DNA of 32,174 nt from an uncultured bacterium (GTDB taxonomy: Bacteria > Actinomycetota > Coriobacteriia > Coriobacteriales > Eggerthellaceae): the NCBI GenBank assembly GCA_905215325.1, contig CAJMPP010000027.1, forward strand, positions 1-32,174, given 5' to 3'. Positions within the stretch are counted from its first letter, which is position 1, and each line of letters opens with the position of its first letter. A model generated the notes under the pieces. That model worked only from the letters and a program-made list of their open reading frames with translations. It made no database searches and was not told the origin of the DNA. Below, in pieces: positions 13,804 through 20,997 of this stretch. Position numbers and translations under genes: made by a program.

Positions 13804-15891
13804 ATGGGCAAGGTAAGGTATACGGTGGTGCGCAAGGGCACCTCGCTGGTGCTGGCGGCCACGCTGGCCACGGGCATGGTGCCGGCAATCGCCCTGGCGC
13901 AAGACGCCGGTAGCAACGGCAATGCGCCGGTAGCGGAGCAGGCCGAGGGCCAAAAAGAGTTCGATCTTGAGATAGGCAAGGCCTATACGGTTAACGTGTT
14001 CTGGAGTTCCATGGCTGGGACATTCCTCGATAAAACGGTTCAGCTCGTCTGGGATGGCACGAATTACACCATTGACATTTCATCGAGCAACATGAGCTTC
14101 TTCGGATACATGGAGGTTGACGGCAAGCGCGCCGATCTGGTAACGAACGATGAGGGCAAGCAGGTCTTTCGCGTCACGGTGAGCGATTTTGGGCAGAAGA
14201 ACTGCAAAACGTTAGTGACCATGATGGGCAGAGAGGTTAAGTTCACCCTTGATTTCGACACCTCCACGTTGCCGACGAAGGAGGTGGCTGCTGATTCTTA
14301 TGAGTCTGGATTTACCATTTACTACAAAGGCCAGGCCAACGATAAGCTGAAGGGCAATTTCCAGGACAAGGTGAAGGTCACTCCCAAGGACGGACGGTAC
14401 CGAGTGGAGCTGACGGCGAATTCCCTTCGATCCGTGGCGCAGGACGCCGAGCTTGGCGACATAACATACGGTGGAAAGACCGCAGAGAAGGTCACCCATG
14501 AAGACGGGTCTGCAACCTATACGCTTGTCTTGGACTCCGTGAATGAGACGTATGACTTTATTTTTGCCTACAAAGTTCCGTCCATGAACATGGAGCACAG
14601 TTGGCCTTTCCAACTGGTGCTTGATGGCGGCACCTATTCTGGTGGCACGACCGACCCCGGCCAGGATGAGCAGAAAGTCGACAAAACCGCGCTGAACAAG
14701 ACGATCGCCGCCGCGAAGGCGATCGAGCAGGGCAAGAAGACCGATGAGGCGTTCAGCACTCTGCAGGAGGCCATCGCAACCGCTGAGAAGGCGGCCGCCA
14801 ACGACAAGATCCCCCAGGCGGGCGTCGATGCTGTGACCGAGCAGCTGAAGGCGGCCATCGATACGTTCAATACCAGCAAGGACGCTGAAGCCCCCGCGCC
14901 GACTCCTTCCGAGGAGGAGACCGTGACCACGGCTGACGGTTTCAAGCTGGTCGCCGGCAAGGAGTACGCGCTGCCGGTTTCGTTCATCAACGCGACCACG
15001 GGCGAGCAGTCCACCGCGGCCAACTTCATGAAGGCTACGGCCACGGTCTCGTATGCCGATGGCTCGTATTCCGTGACGGTTACGCCGAACGCGCAGGGCA
15101 AGCAGTTCCTGACGGCTATGACGTACGGGGGTAAATCCGCAGTTCAGAACGCTGACGGGTCCTTCACCATTTCCGGTGTGCCCGCTATTAACAAGGACAT
15201 CACGGTGAGCGTGACCATGCCCGGCGGCACTGTCGACATGGGCGTGCGCCTGGACACCACCAGCCTGCCGACTGCTTCCGGTGAGCCGGTGACGCCGCAG
15301 CCGCCTGCGAACAACAACAATGGCAGCAACGGCAACGACGGCAATGGCGGCGCCGCTGCCGACACCAACGGTCAGCGGGCTGAGCAGGGCTTCCAGGTCG
15401 GCCACACCTACCAGGTGCCCGCTTCGTGGCTGAAGCACAACAGCACGGAAGAGTCCATGGCCGCCAAGTACTTCGGCGACACCGCACTGGTCCGCCCGCA
15501 GTCCGACGGCACGTTCAAGGTGAGCTTCTCGGCTACGAGCGAAGGTGCGAACCATATCATTTCGCTGGCATATAACGGCTCTGACCTGGCGAAAAGCGGA
15601 AACCAGTACACCGTTTCCATTCCGAAGGCCGACTCCGATACCGTGGTTCCCATCAGCATGACCATCAAGGAGATGGAGCAGCTGGGCGGCGGCGCGCAGA
15701 TCGCGGACATGCACCTGAAGCTGTCGCAGGCCAAGGACCTGGGCACGGGCCAGGACAACGCGGTCGCTTCCAGCAGCAAGATCCTCAGCAAGACCGGCGA
15801 TAACGTGGCCGGCGTGGCAGGTGTCGCGGCCGTCGCCGCGGTGGCGGCGGGTGCAGCCGTGGTTGCCCGCCGTCGCATGCAGCGTCGATAG
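13804..15891 (+). CDS. Cell-wall-anchored protein with four NEAT-like domains and a FIVAR repeat (heme capture)
   Basis: This 695-residue surface protein probably binds heme, or receives it from other proteins, and hands it inward. Parts: Sec signal peptide (1 to about 32, ending ALAQ); NEAT-like domain 1 (about 53-160); domain 2 (about 166-278); one FIVAR repeat (about 291-358); domain 3 (about 378-488); Asn/Gly-rich linker; domain 4 (about 528-645), the most typical, with the HNSTEESMAAKYFGD lip-helix region; sorting signal LSKTGDN (661-667), membrane helix and RRRMQRR tail. No Tyr-x3-Tyr heme motif is present in any domain, so coordination may differ from S. aureus Isd proteins. The ATG at 13804 was chosen for its AGGAAGG ribosome site six bases upstream and the signal peptide; an upstream ATG at 13717 adds only non-signal sequence. 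Bases of roughly 13960-14640 are less GC-rich than the rest. The heme role rests on family resemblance and neighbours. Confidence 0.82.
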   Translation: MGKVRYTVVRKGTSLVLAATLATGMVPAIALAQDAGSNGNAPVAEQAEGQKEFDLEIGKAYTVNVFWSSMAGTFLDKTVQLVWDGTNYTIDISSSNMSFFGYMEVDGKRADLVTNDEGKQVFRVTVSDFGQKNCKTLVTMMGREVKFTLDFDTSTLPTKEVAADSYESGFTIYYKGQANDKLKGNFQDKVKVTPKDGRYRVELTANSLRSVAQDAELGDITYGGKTAEKVTHEDGSATYTLVLDSVNETYDFIFAYKVPSMNMEHSWPFQLVLDGGTYSGGTTDPGQDEQKVDKTALNKTIAAAKAIEQGKKTDEAFSTLQEAIATAEKAAANDKIPQAGVDAVTEQLKAAIDTFNTSKDAEAPAPTPSEEETVTTADGFKLVAGKEYALPVSFINATTGEQSTAANFMKATATVSYADGSYSVTVTPNAQGKQFLTAMTYGGKSAVQNADGSFTISGVPAINKDITVSVTMPGGTVDMGVRLDTTSLPTASGEPVTPQPPANNNNGSNGNDGNGGAAADTNGQRAEQGFQVGHTYQVPASWLKHNSTEESMAAKYFGDTALVRPQSDGTFKVSFSATSEGANHIISLAYNGSDLAKSGNQYTVSIPKADSDTVVPISMTIKEMEQLGGGAQIADMHLKLSQAKDLGTGQDNAVASSSKILSKTGDNVAGVAGVAAVAAVAAGAAVVARRRMQRR

Positions 15892-15901
15892 CGCGAAGAT
15901 T

Positions 15902-15933
15902 GCCCGCGGGAGCCGCAAACTCCTTCCGCGGGC
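15902..15933 (+). terminator. Intrinsic terminator after the NEAT gene
   Basis: An 11-bp stem with one G-T pair (15902-15912 with 15923-15933), a 10-base loop and a GTTTCGCCTT tail lies 10 bases after the stop codon. Confidence 0.7.
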
Positions 15934-16250
15934 GTTTCGCCTTAGGTTGCGCAGGCTGAGGGTTGGGGCCAGGGCGCAGGCGCTTGCCGTTGGGCGGGCG
16001 ATTGAAAGCGCCCGCCCACCGTCTGCCGCCATCCTGACGTCCGATCGAAGCGTGGGAATCCGGGCTGGCCGAAGGTCGTGCGCCCAGGGCGACTACGCGG
16101 ACAGATGGGCAGGCGGCCGAAAGCGCGCGGCCGCCGTTCGCTACCCCCCGGTGTTGGAGCGCCGGGCGCGAATATGGGCCGGTTCCCTTCGGGGCCGGCC
16201 CGTTCGCCGTATGAAGAAAGTTGTTTTCCCTGTTCGAAAGGTTGTTTCCC
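15934..16250 (+). other. Gene-free leader region with three GC-rich hairpins before the Shp-like gene
   Basis: No gene was supported in these 317 bases. They hold three strong hairpins: 15991-16000 with 16009-16018 (10 bp, 8-base loop), 16112-16119 with 16128-16135 (8 bp, 8-base loop), and 16176-16182 with 16195-16201 (7 bp plus an inner CCC/GGG). At 16217-16230 and 16237-16250, AAAGTTGTTTTCCC and AAAGGTTGTTTCCC form a near-exact direct repeat that ends at the start codon and includes the ribosome site. Confidence 0.5.
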
Positions 16251-17144
16251 ATGACTAAGCGACTTTTGCGCGGCGCGTGCGCGGCCGCGTTCGCCCTGCT
16301 CGCGGCGTTCGCCGTCTCGTCGAGCGTGCTTGTTGGCGCGGCGCATGCGGCCGCTTCGGCCGTGTACACCGCCTCGACGGCCCCCTCGTACGCTAACCCC
16401 GTGACGGGCGCGATCGAGGATTCCGCCGGCCAAAGCAACGTGGCGTTGGCCGAATCCATGGTGACGGGTTGCACGTATCCTGCGGCTCTGGTGGAGAAGG
16501 ACACGGCGGGCAACACGTTCGTCACGTTGCGCTTCAAGCTGGCGGACCAGATGGGCGCCATGACGTTCTGGGCCGACAACGCCGGCGACGGCGCGTTTGC
16601 CGAGGTGGAGGCAACGCAGATGCAGACGTCCACCGTGGGCGACACCGCGGTGGCCGACTGGCGTTTCCAGGTGTCCAGCGAGACGTCGAACATCCGCGTC
16701 AGCATGTACGTGAATCCCATGAGCCGTGCCGTTGTCTACTTCGTGCAGCTGGCGAACCTGGCAGAGGGCAACACGGACGCGCTGCCGTTCGTCGAGAGCA
16801 TCGTTCCTGGTGAGGAAGCCGCTGAGCCGGCGCCGGCGGCCCAGAGCGAAACCGCGCCTGCCGCTGACGCCGCCGCAACCGCAACAAGCGAAGCTGCTCC
16901 AAGCGCCGATTCTGCAGCGAATTCCGGTGTTAAGGAGTACAACGCCGATGGCCAGGAAACCACCGAAGGCAGCCAGTCCGCCCCGCTTGATGGCGCCACC
17001 ACCGGCGCTGTTGTGGCGGGCATCGTGGTGGTAGTCGTTATCGCCGGCGTGATCGCATACTTCGCGTACCTCAAGCCTAAGCGCGCCAAGCAGGCCGCCG
17101 CGGCCGCCGCAGCAGCCGCCGCCGCGAAGCCGAAGGGCAAGTAG
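16251..17144 (+). CDS. Membrane-anchored Shp-like heme-binding protein
   Basis: This 297-residue protein probably relays heme from the surface NEAT protein to the ABC-transporter lipoprotein. It has a Sec signal peptide (to about residue 34), a folded domain at about 37-185 resembling the heme-binding Shp family, an Ala/Pro/Glu-rich linker, a membrane helix (about 250-272) and a Lys/Ala-rich tail; there is no sorting motif. In streptococcal Shp two methionines, 66 and 153, coordinate heme; here Met70 (AESMVTG) and Met157 (VNPMSRA) have the same separation of 87, with Met152 as an alternative. The ATG at 16251 follows an AAAGG ribosome site by nine bases; an upstream TTG in frame is less likely. 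The order Shp-like, binding lipoprotein, permease, ATPase parallels shp-htsABC of group A Streptococcus. Family call is confident; heme binding is inferred. Confidence 0.82.
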   Translation: MTKRLLRGACAAAFALLAAFAVSSSVLVGAAHAAASAVYTASTAPSYANPVTGAIEDSAGQSNVALAESMVTGCTYPAALVEKDTAGNTFVTLRFKLADQMGAMTFWADNAGDGAFAEVEATQMQTSTVGDTAVADWRFQVSSETSNIRVSMYVNPMSRAVVYFVQLANLAEGNTDALPFVESIVPGEEAAEPAPAAQSETAPAADAAATATSEAAPSADSAANSGVKEYNADGQETTEGSQSAPLDGATTGAVVAGIVVVVVIAGVIAYFAYLKPKRAKQAAAAAAAAAAAKPKGK

Positions 17145-17171
17145 CGTGCGCAGCGAACGGCAAGGGCGGGA

Positions 17172-17215
17172 GCGGCAGGGCGCTTGCGTTTCCTCGGCAG
17201 GCGCCCCTTTGCCGC
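17172..17215 (+). promoter_or_regulatory. Bulged hairpin between the Shp-like and heme-binding lipoprotein genes
   Basis: GCGGCA (17172-17177) pairs with TGCCGC (17210-17215), and GGGCGC (17178-17183) with GCGCCC (17201-17206), leaving a three-base bulge and a 17-base loop. There is no T-run, so it may partly attenuate or stabilise the transcript rather than end it. Confidence 0.4.
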
Positions 17216-17328
17216 CATCGCCTGAAGGTTCGGCGATCTCAACTGGCAAAAAACCTGTTCAACGGCAGCTTTCTGCAGCACTCGCACAGGCTTCCGCCAA
17301 TGCTGGGCAGCCGCGCGCTTGCCGCGCG

Positions 17329-18222
17329 ATGACGCGCCGTCGCTTTGTTGGCGGTCTGGCGGTGGCCGCGCTGTCGGCGGCAACGTTGCCGCTTGTCGGC
17401 TGCGTCGACCAGCATCCGTATCGCAATGCCGACGGCACCGAGCAGCAGCGGCTCATCGCCACATCGCCCGCCGTGGCCACCATCTGCGACAAGCTGGACC
17501 TCGACCTGGTGGGCGTGTGCAGCTCCTCGCGCGACATGCCCGAGCGCTACGCGCAGCTTTCCCAGGTGGGAAGCCCCATGTCGCCCGATCTGGAAGTGGT
17601 GAAATCGCTGCATCCCAGCTGCGTCATCGGCCCGAATTCGCTCATCGACGACCTGCGCCCGAAGTACGCCGGCATTGCGGTGGCGTGCATGTTTTTGGAC
17701 CTGCGTAGCGTCGAGGGCATGTACGCCAGCATCTCGGCCATGGGCGCGAAGTTCGACCGCCGTGAACAGGCGGCTGCGCTTGTGGCTGAATACGATGCGT
17801 TCATGGCCGATTACCGCGCCAGCATCGAGGGCAAGCCGCAACCGAGCGTGCTGGTGCTCATGGGTCTGCCCGGCAGCTACATCGTGGCCACGGAGAACAG
17901 CTATGCCGGCAGCCTGGTGGCGCTGGCGGGCGGGCAAAACGTGTACGCCGGTTCCGACCAGGAGTTCCTGAACGTGAACACCGAGGACATGCAGGCGCGC
18001 GACCCCGACATCATCCTACGAACGGCGCATGCGCTGCCTGACCAGGTCATGGCCATGTTCGCCGACGAATTCGCCACGAACGACGTGTGGAAGCATTTCC
18101 GCGCGGTGAAGGAAGGGCGCGTGTACGACCTGCCGTACGACCAGTTCGGCATGAGCGCCACGTTCAATTATCCCGAGGCGCTGCAAACGCTGCAGCCCAT
18201 GCTGTACGGCGAGGAAGGCTAA
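17329..18222 (+). CDS. isdE: IsdE-like heme-binding Tat lipoprotein of an ABC importer
   Basis: This 297-residue solute-binding protein should accept heme outside the membrane and deliver it to the permease encoded next. It starts with a twin-arginine signal (TRRRFVGG) and a lipobox LVGC with Cys25, then a class III (FecB-type) fold. Similarity to S. aureus IsdE is clear: the GSPMSPDLE, MGLPGSYIVATENSYAGSL, RTAHALPD and FGMSATFNY segments are kept. In IsdE, Met78 and His229 bind heme; here Met84 (GSPM) and His234 (RTAH) correspond. The ATG at 17329 was chosen because the Tat signal begins there. An in-frame GTG at 17146 would add 61 residues of non-signal sequence, and no clear ribosome site precedes 17329. 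The stop is three bases before the permease gene. Tat export of a heme-binding lipoprotein is less usual than Sec export. Confidence 0.9.
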   Translation: MTRRRFVGGLAVAALSAATLPLVGCVDQHPYRNADGTEQQRLIATSPAVATICDKLDLDLVGVCSSSRDMPERYAQLSQVGSPMSPDLEVVKSLHPSCVIGPNSLIDDLRPKYAGIAVACMFLDLRSVEGMYASISAMGAKFDRREQAAALVAEYDAFMADYRASIEGKPQPSVLVLMGLPGSYIVATENSYAGSLVALAGGQNVYAGSDQEFLNVNTEDMQARDPDIILRTAHALPDQVMAMFADEFATNDVWKHFRAVKEGRVYDLPYDQFGMSATFNYPEALQTLQPMLYGEEG

Positions 18223-18225
18223 GCC

Positions 18226-19218
18226 ATGGTAAGTACTGGAAGGAAAATAGCCGCGTTCGTGGTGACGGCGGCGGCGCTTTTGGCGCTGTTCTTCGTCGCC
18301 GTGAACACGGGTAGCTTGCAGGTGACGCCCGAGCAGCTGGTCAGCGGCCTGTTCGTCGAATACGACGACACGGTCGCGACCATCTACGACCTGCGTTTCC
18401 CGCGCATCTTCATCGCCATGGTCGGCGGTGCGGCGCTGGCGGTCTCGGGTGCGCTGCTGCAGGCGGTCATCCGCAATCCGCTTGCCGACCCGGGTATCAT
18501 CGGCGTGTCTAGCGGCGCAAGCCTGGCCGCCGTGCTGGTCACGGCATTCGCCCCGGCGCTGTACTACTTCACGCCGCTGTTCGCGTTCGCGGGCGGCCTT
18601 ATCGCATTCGGCCTGGTGTACAGCCTGTCGTGGCGCGGCGGTCTCTCGCCACTGCGCGTGATTTTGGTGGGCGTGGCTGTGAGCGCCATGTTCTCCGGCA
18701 TCTCCAGCGCGTTCAGCTCAGGCACGGGCGGCACGCTGTCGGGCGTGGCCAGCATCGTGGACGCCGACATCACCATGAAAACGTGGAGCGACCTGCAAAC
18801 GCTTGCGGGCTACGCGGTGGCCGGGCTCGCCATCGCGCTGCTGGTGACGAAGCGTTGCGACCTGCTGTCGCTTGAGGACAAGACGGCGCGCAGCCTGGGA
18901 CTCGACGTGAACAAGAATCGCTTGTTCATCAGCGCCGTCGCCGTGCTGCTGGCGTCCATCTCCACGGCCGTCATCGGCCCGATCAGCTTCCTCGGCCTGA
19001 TCGTCCCGCACATCGCGCGCTTGCTGGTGGGCACGTCGCACAAGTGGCTGGTGCCTTACACCATGCTGCTTGGTGCGTTCTGCCTGCTGCTGGCCGATAC
19101 CATCGGCCGCACCATCGTGGCGCCCTACGAGATCAGCGCCGCGGTCATCATGTCGGTGGTGGGCGGTCCGGCGTTCATCCTGCTGCTTCGAAAGGCACGT
19201 GGTACCTATGGCGAATAA
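18226..19218 (+). CDS. isdF: Heme/iron ABC transporter permease, FecCD (IsdF) family
   Basis: This 330-residue protein has about nine to ten membrane helices and the FecCD signatures RFPRIFIAMVGGAALAVSGA, the NPLADPGIIGVSSGAS loop and, toward the C terminus, the GPISFLGLIVPHIAR segment that couples to the ATPase. As a homodimer it should form the channel for the substrate carried by the upstream lipoprotein, which marks it as the heme permease. A GAGGAAGG ribosome site lies inside the end of the previous gene, and only three bases separate the genes. The ATPase gene overlaps its end by 11 bases, so the three genes form one tightly coupled operon. No oddities were seen. Confidence 0.92.
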   Translation: MVSTGRKIAAFVVTAAALLALFFVAVNTGSLQVTPEQLVSGLFVEYDDTVATIYDLRFPRIFIAMVGGAALAVSGALLQAVIRNPLADPGIIGVSSGASLAAVLVTAFAPALYYFTPLFAFAGGLIAFGLVYSLSWRGGLSPLRVILVGVAVSAMFSGISSAFSSGTGGTLSGVASIVDADITMKTWSDLQTLAGYAVAGLAIALLVTKRCDLLSLEDKTARSLGLDVNKNRLFISAVAVLLASISTAVIGPISFLGLIVPHIARLLVGTSHKWLVPYTMLLGAFCLLLADTIGRTIVAPYEISAAVIMSVVGGPAFILLLRKARGTYGE

Positions 19219-20089
19219 TGAAAACGACCAGCTAACCGCCGTGCTCTCAGCCGGTGCGGCTGACGAAGCGGTGGGGAAGGATGGCGCCGGCGCGGCGGAT
19301 TCGGCACCTGCCGCCCCCGTCTTCACCGTAAGCGGGTTGCAGTTCGCTTACGACCACGGGCGCATGCCCATCTTCGATGGGCTGGACCTGACGATTCCCG
19401 AGGGGCAAATCACCACGCTTATCGGCGCTAACGGTTGCGGCAAGTCCACGCTGTTCAATTTGCTGACGAAAAATCTCAAGCCGCAGGCGGGCACCGTGCA
19501 CCTGCGCGGCGGCGACGTAAGCGCGCTGCGCCTGCGCGACTTCGCAAAGCTGGTGGCCATCGTGCACCAGCGTAACAGCGCGCCGGGCGATCTGGCAGTG
19601 GAGAAACTGGTCGGCTACGGGCGCTTCCCGTATCACGGCATGGGCAGCGCGGCGAAAACCGATGAGGACGATCGCATGGTTGCCTGGGCGCTCGAAGTGA
19701 CGGGCCTGGCCGAGTATGCGAAGCGGCCGGTATCGGCGCTGTCCGGCGGGCAGGCGCAGCGCGTGTGGATCGCCATGGCGCTGGCGCAAGGCTCCGACGT
19801 GCTGCTGCTCGACGAGCCCACCACGTACCTGGACATTCGTTATCAGCTGGATATCTTGCACTTGATTAAACGCTTGAACAGCGAATTCGGAATGACGGTG
19901 ATCATGGTGCTGCACGATGTGAACCAGGCGCTGCGCTACAGCGACAACCTGGTAGCGCTCGCCGGCGGCAAGGTTGTCGCGCAAGGTGCTCCGGACGGCA
20001 TCATCACGCCCGATCTTCTCGAGCAGGTCTACGGCGTGCGTCTGCCCGTAACCGCCATTGAAGGCAAGCCCTTCGTCCTAGCGGTGTAG
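19208..20089 (+). CDS. Heme/iron ABC transporter ATP-binding protein (FecE/HmuV-type)
   Basis: This 293-residue cytosolic ATPase powers the importer made with the two genes before it. After a 45-residue Ala/Gly/Asp-rich N-terminal extension that is unusual for the family, the ABC core shows Walker A GANGCGKST, Q-loop VHQRN, signature LSGGQAQR, Walker B VLLLDEPTTYLD and H-loop LHDVNQ. The arrangement is typical of ferric siderophore and heme importers. The ATG at 19208 overlaps the end of the permease gene by 11 bases and has AAAGG 12 bases upstream. An intrinsic terminator follows 41 bases after the stop, closing the operon. The substrate is inferred from the IsdE-like partner rather than from this protein. 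Confidence 0.92.
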   Translation: MANNENDQLTAVLSAGAADEAVGKDGAGAADSAPAAPVFTVSGLQFAYDHGRMPIFDGLDLTIPEGQITTLIGANGCGKSTLFNLLTKNLKPQAGTVHLRGGDVSALRLRDFAKLVAIVHQRNSAPGDLAVEKLVGYGRFPYHGMGSAAKTDEDDRMVAWALEVTGLAEYAKRPVSALSGGQAQRVWIAMALAQGSDVLLLDEPTTYLDIRYQLDILHLIKRLNSEFGMTVIMVLHDVNQALRYSDNLVALAGGKVVAQGAPDGIITPDLLEQVYGVRLPVTAIEGKPFVLAV

Positions 20090-20130
20090 GGTGCAGCAAG
20101 CCAAGAACCCGATCGGCCCATTGCAGCCTG

Positions 20131-20153
20131 AGCCGTCCGAAGGGGCGGCTTTT
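20131..20153 (+). terminator. Intrinsic terminator closing the heme importer operon
   Basis: An 8-bp stem with one G-T pair (20131-20138 with 20143-20150) and a GAAG loop is followed by a short T-run (20150-20153). Confidence 0.75.
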
Positions 20154-20212
20154 GCATTGCCTGCTTGACATAAATACCGGCCCGCCCCCGACAGCTTCAA
20201 TGCAAAAAGTCG

Positions 20213-20272
20213 AAGTTTCCCCAAGTTGCCTTTTCCTGAAAACCTTGGTAAACTTCGTGCAATTGTTATCTA
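20213..20272 (+). promoter_or_regulatory. Promoter region of the DUF454 gene
   Basis: TTGGTA (20245-20250) and TATCTA (20267-20272) are separated by 16 bases and form a plausible sigma-70 promoter. Just upstream, AAGTTTCCCCAAGTTGCCT (20213-20231) has GTT..CC units exactly 10 bases apart. It matches the element before the giant protease at 16 of 19 positions. Confidence 0.5.
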
Positions 20273-20298
20273 ACCGAAACAGTGAGCAGGTGCGCAAC

Positions 20299-20739
20299 GT
20301 GAATGGACAGACGATGGAGGTCGGGCAGATTCTAGCCTCTGAACAGCAAAAACGCAGCAACTCAAAGCTGCGCCAGACCCTATGGGCCGCAGGCGGCTTC
20401 CTGTGCTTCGCGCTGGGAATGGTCGGCGTGGTGCTGCCGATTCTGCCCACCACGCCGTTCATCCTGGTGGCGGCGTTCTGCTTCGCCCGCAGCTCCACTC
20501 GTTTGAACGACTGGTTCAAAGACACGAAGGTGTACAAGCACGTGCTGGAGGGCTACATGACCAAGCGCTCCATGACGCTGCGCGCGAAGCTGACCATCCT
20601 CGTTCCGGTGACGGTGCTGCTGGCCATCGGCTTCGCCTTGATGGGCCGCGTGCCTGTCGGGCGGGTTGTCCTGGCGGCGGTGTGGATCGGCCATATCGTC
20701 TATTTCGGTTTCATAGTGAAGACCGATAAGCAGGCATAG
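20299..20739 (+). CDS. DUF454 (YbaN-like) small inner-membrane protein
   Basis: This protein of about 146 residues has the DUF454 core: a first membrane hairpin with the family motif GVVLPILPTTPFILVAAFCF followed by ARSS and a WF/Y segment, then a basic stretch (YMTKRSMTLRAKL) and two more membrane helices. The molecular function of the family is unknown. The GTG at 20299 is preferred because GAGCAGG lies eight bases upstream; ATG at 20314 and GTG at 20290 are alternatives, and a far upstream TTG at 20152 would overlap the terminator. It follows the heme importer operon but has its own promoter, whose upstream repeat resembles those of the protease and NEAT genes. A role linked to heme or iron stress is a guess from this. 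Confidence 0.78.
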   Translation: MNGQTMEVGQILASEQQKRSNSKLRQTLWAAGGFLCFALGMVGVVLPILPTTPFILVAAFCFARSSTRLNDWFKDTKVYKHVLEGYMTKRSMTLRAKLTILVPVTVLLAIGFALMGRVPVGRVVLAAVWIGHIVYFGFIVKTDKQA

Positions 20740-20799
20740 AGGCGGCAGCGTGCCTGCAGCCGGCCGAGCGCGGTCTTGACGGCAGCTTTCGGACATCGT

Positions 20800-20839
20800 T
20801 GCAGGTTGGCGGATAATGCTGCAGGTTGTCGGATGATGC
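20800..20839. repeat. Tandem 20-bp repeat
   Basis: TGCAGGTTGGCGGATAATGC (20800-20819) is followed directly by a copy with two differences (20820-20839). A more decayed third unit precedes them at about 20782-20799. They lie in the convergent gap after DUF454, and no gene was supported in 20740-20997. Confidence 0.55.
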
Positions 20840-20960
20840 ACGCAAAAGCTACCGAAGAGACCCCTGGCCCATGGTCGATCAAACAGGGTGGGGGCTTCGC
20901 GGCTTGTCGACATCGTCGTCCGTCCGAGAAGGTGCGCATGCGGGCGACCCCCCCCCTATG

Positions 20961-20990
20961 CGAAAGGCCCCGCATTCGTGGGGCCTTTCG
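20961..20990. terminator. Hairpin between convergent genes
   Basis: A perfect 11-bp stem (CGAAAGGCCCC at 20961-20971 with 20980-20990) and an eight-base loop lie just beyond the minus-strand gene's stop codon. Neither side has a T-run. A run of nine C is at 20948-20956. Confidence 0.55.
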
Positions 20991-20997
20991 CGTGCAT

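Noticed and set aside
17146..17328. 61-residue N-terminal extension of the IsdE-like lipoprotein from a GTG at 17146
   Set aside because: It would bury the Tat signal and lipobox in the middle of the protein. The sequence is low complexity and includes a hairpin typical of a spacer.
20948..20956. Run of nine C as a possible phase-variation tract
   Set aside because: It lies in a convergent intergenic gap downstream of both genes, so slippage would not change a reading frame or a recognised promoter.
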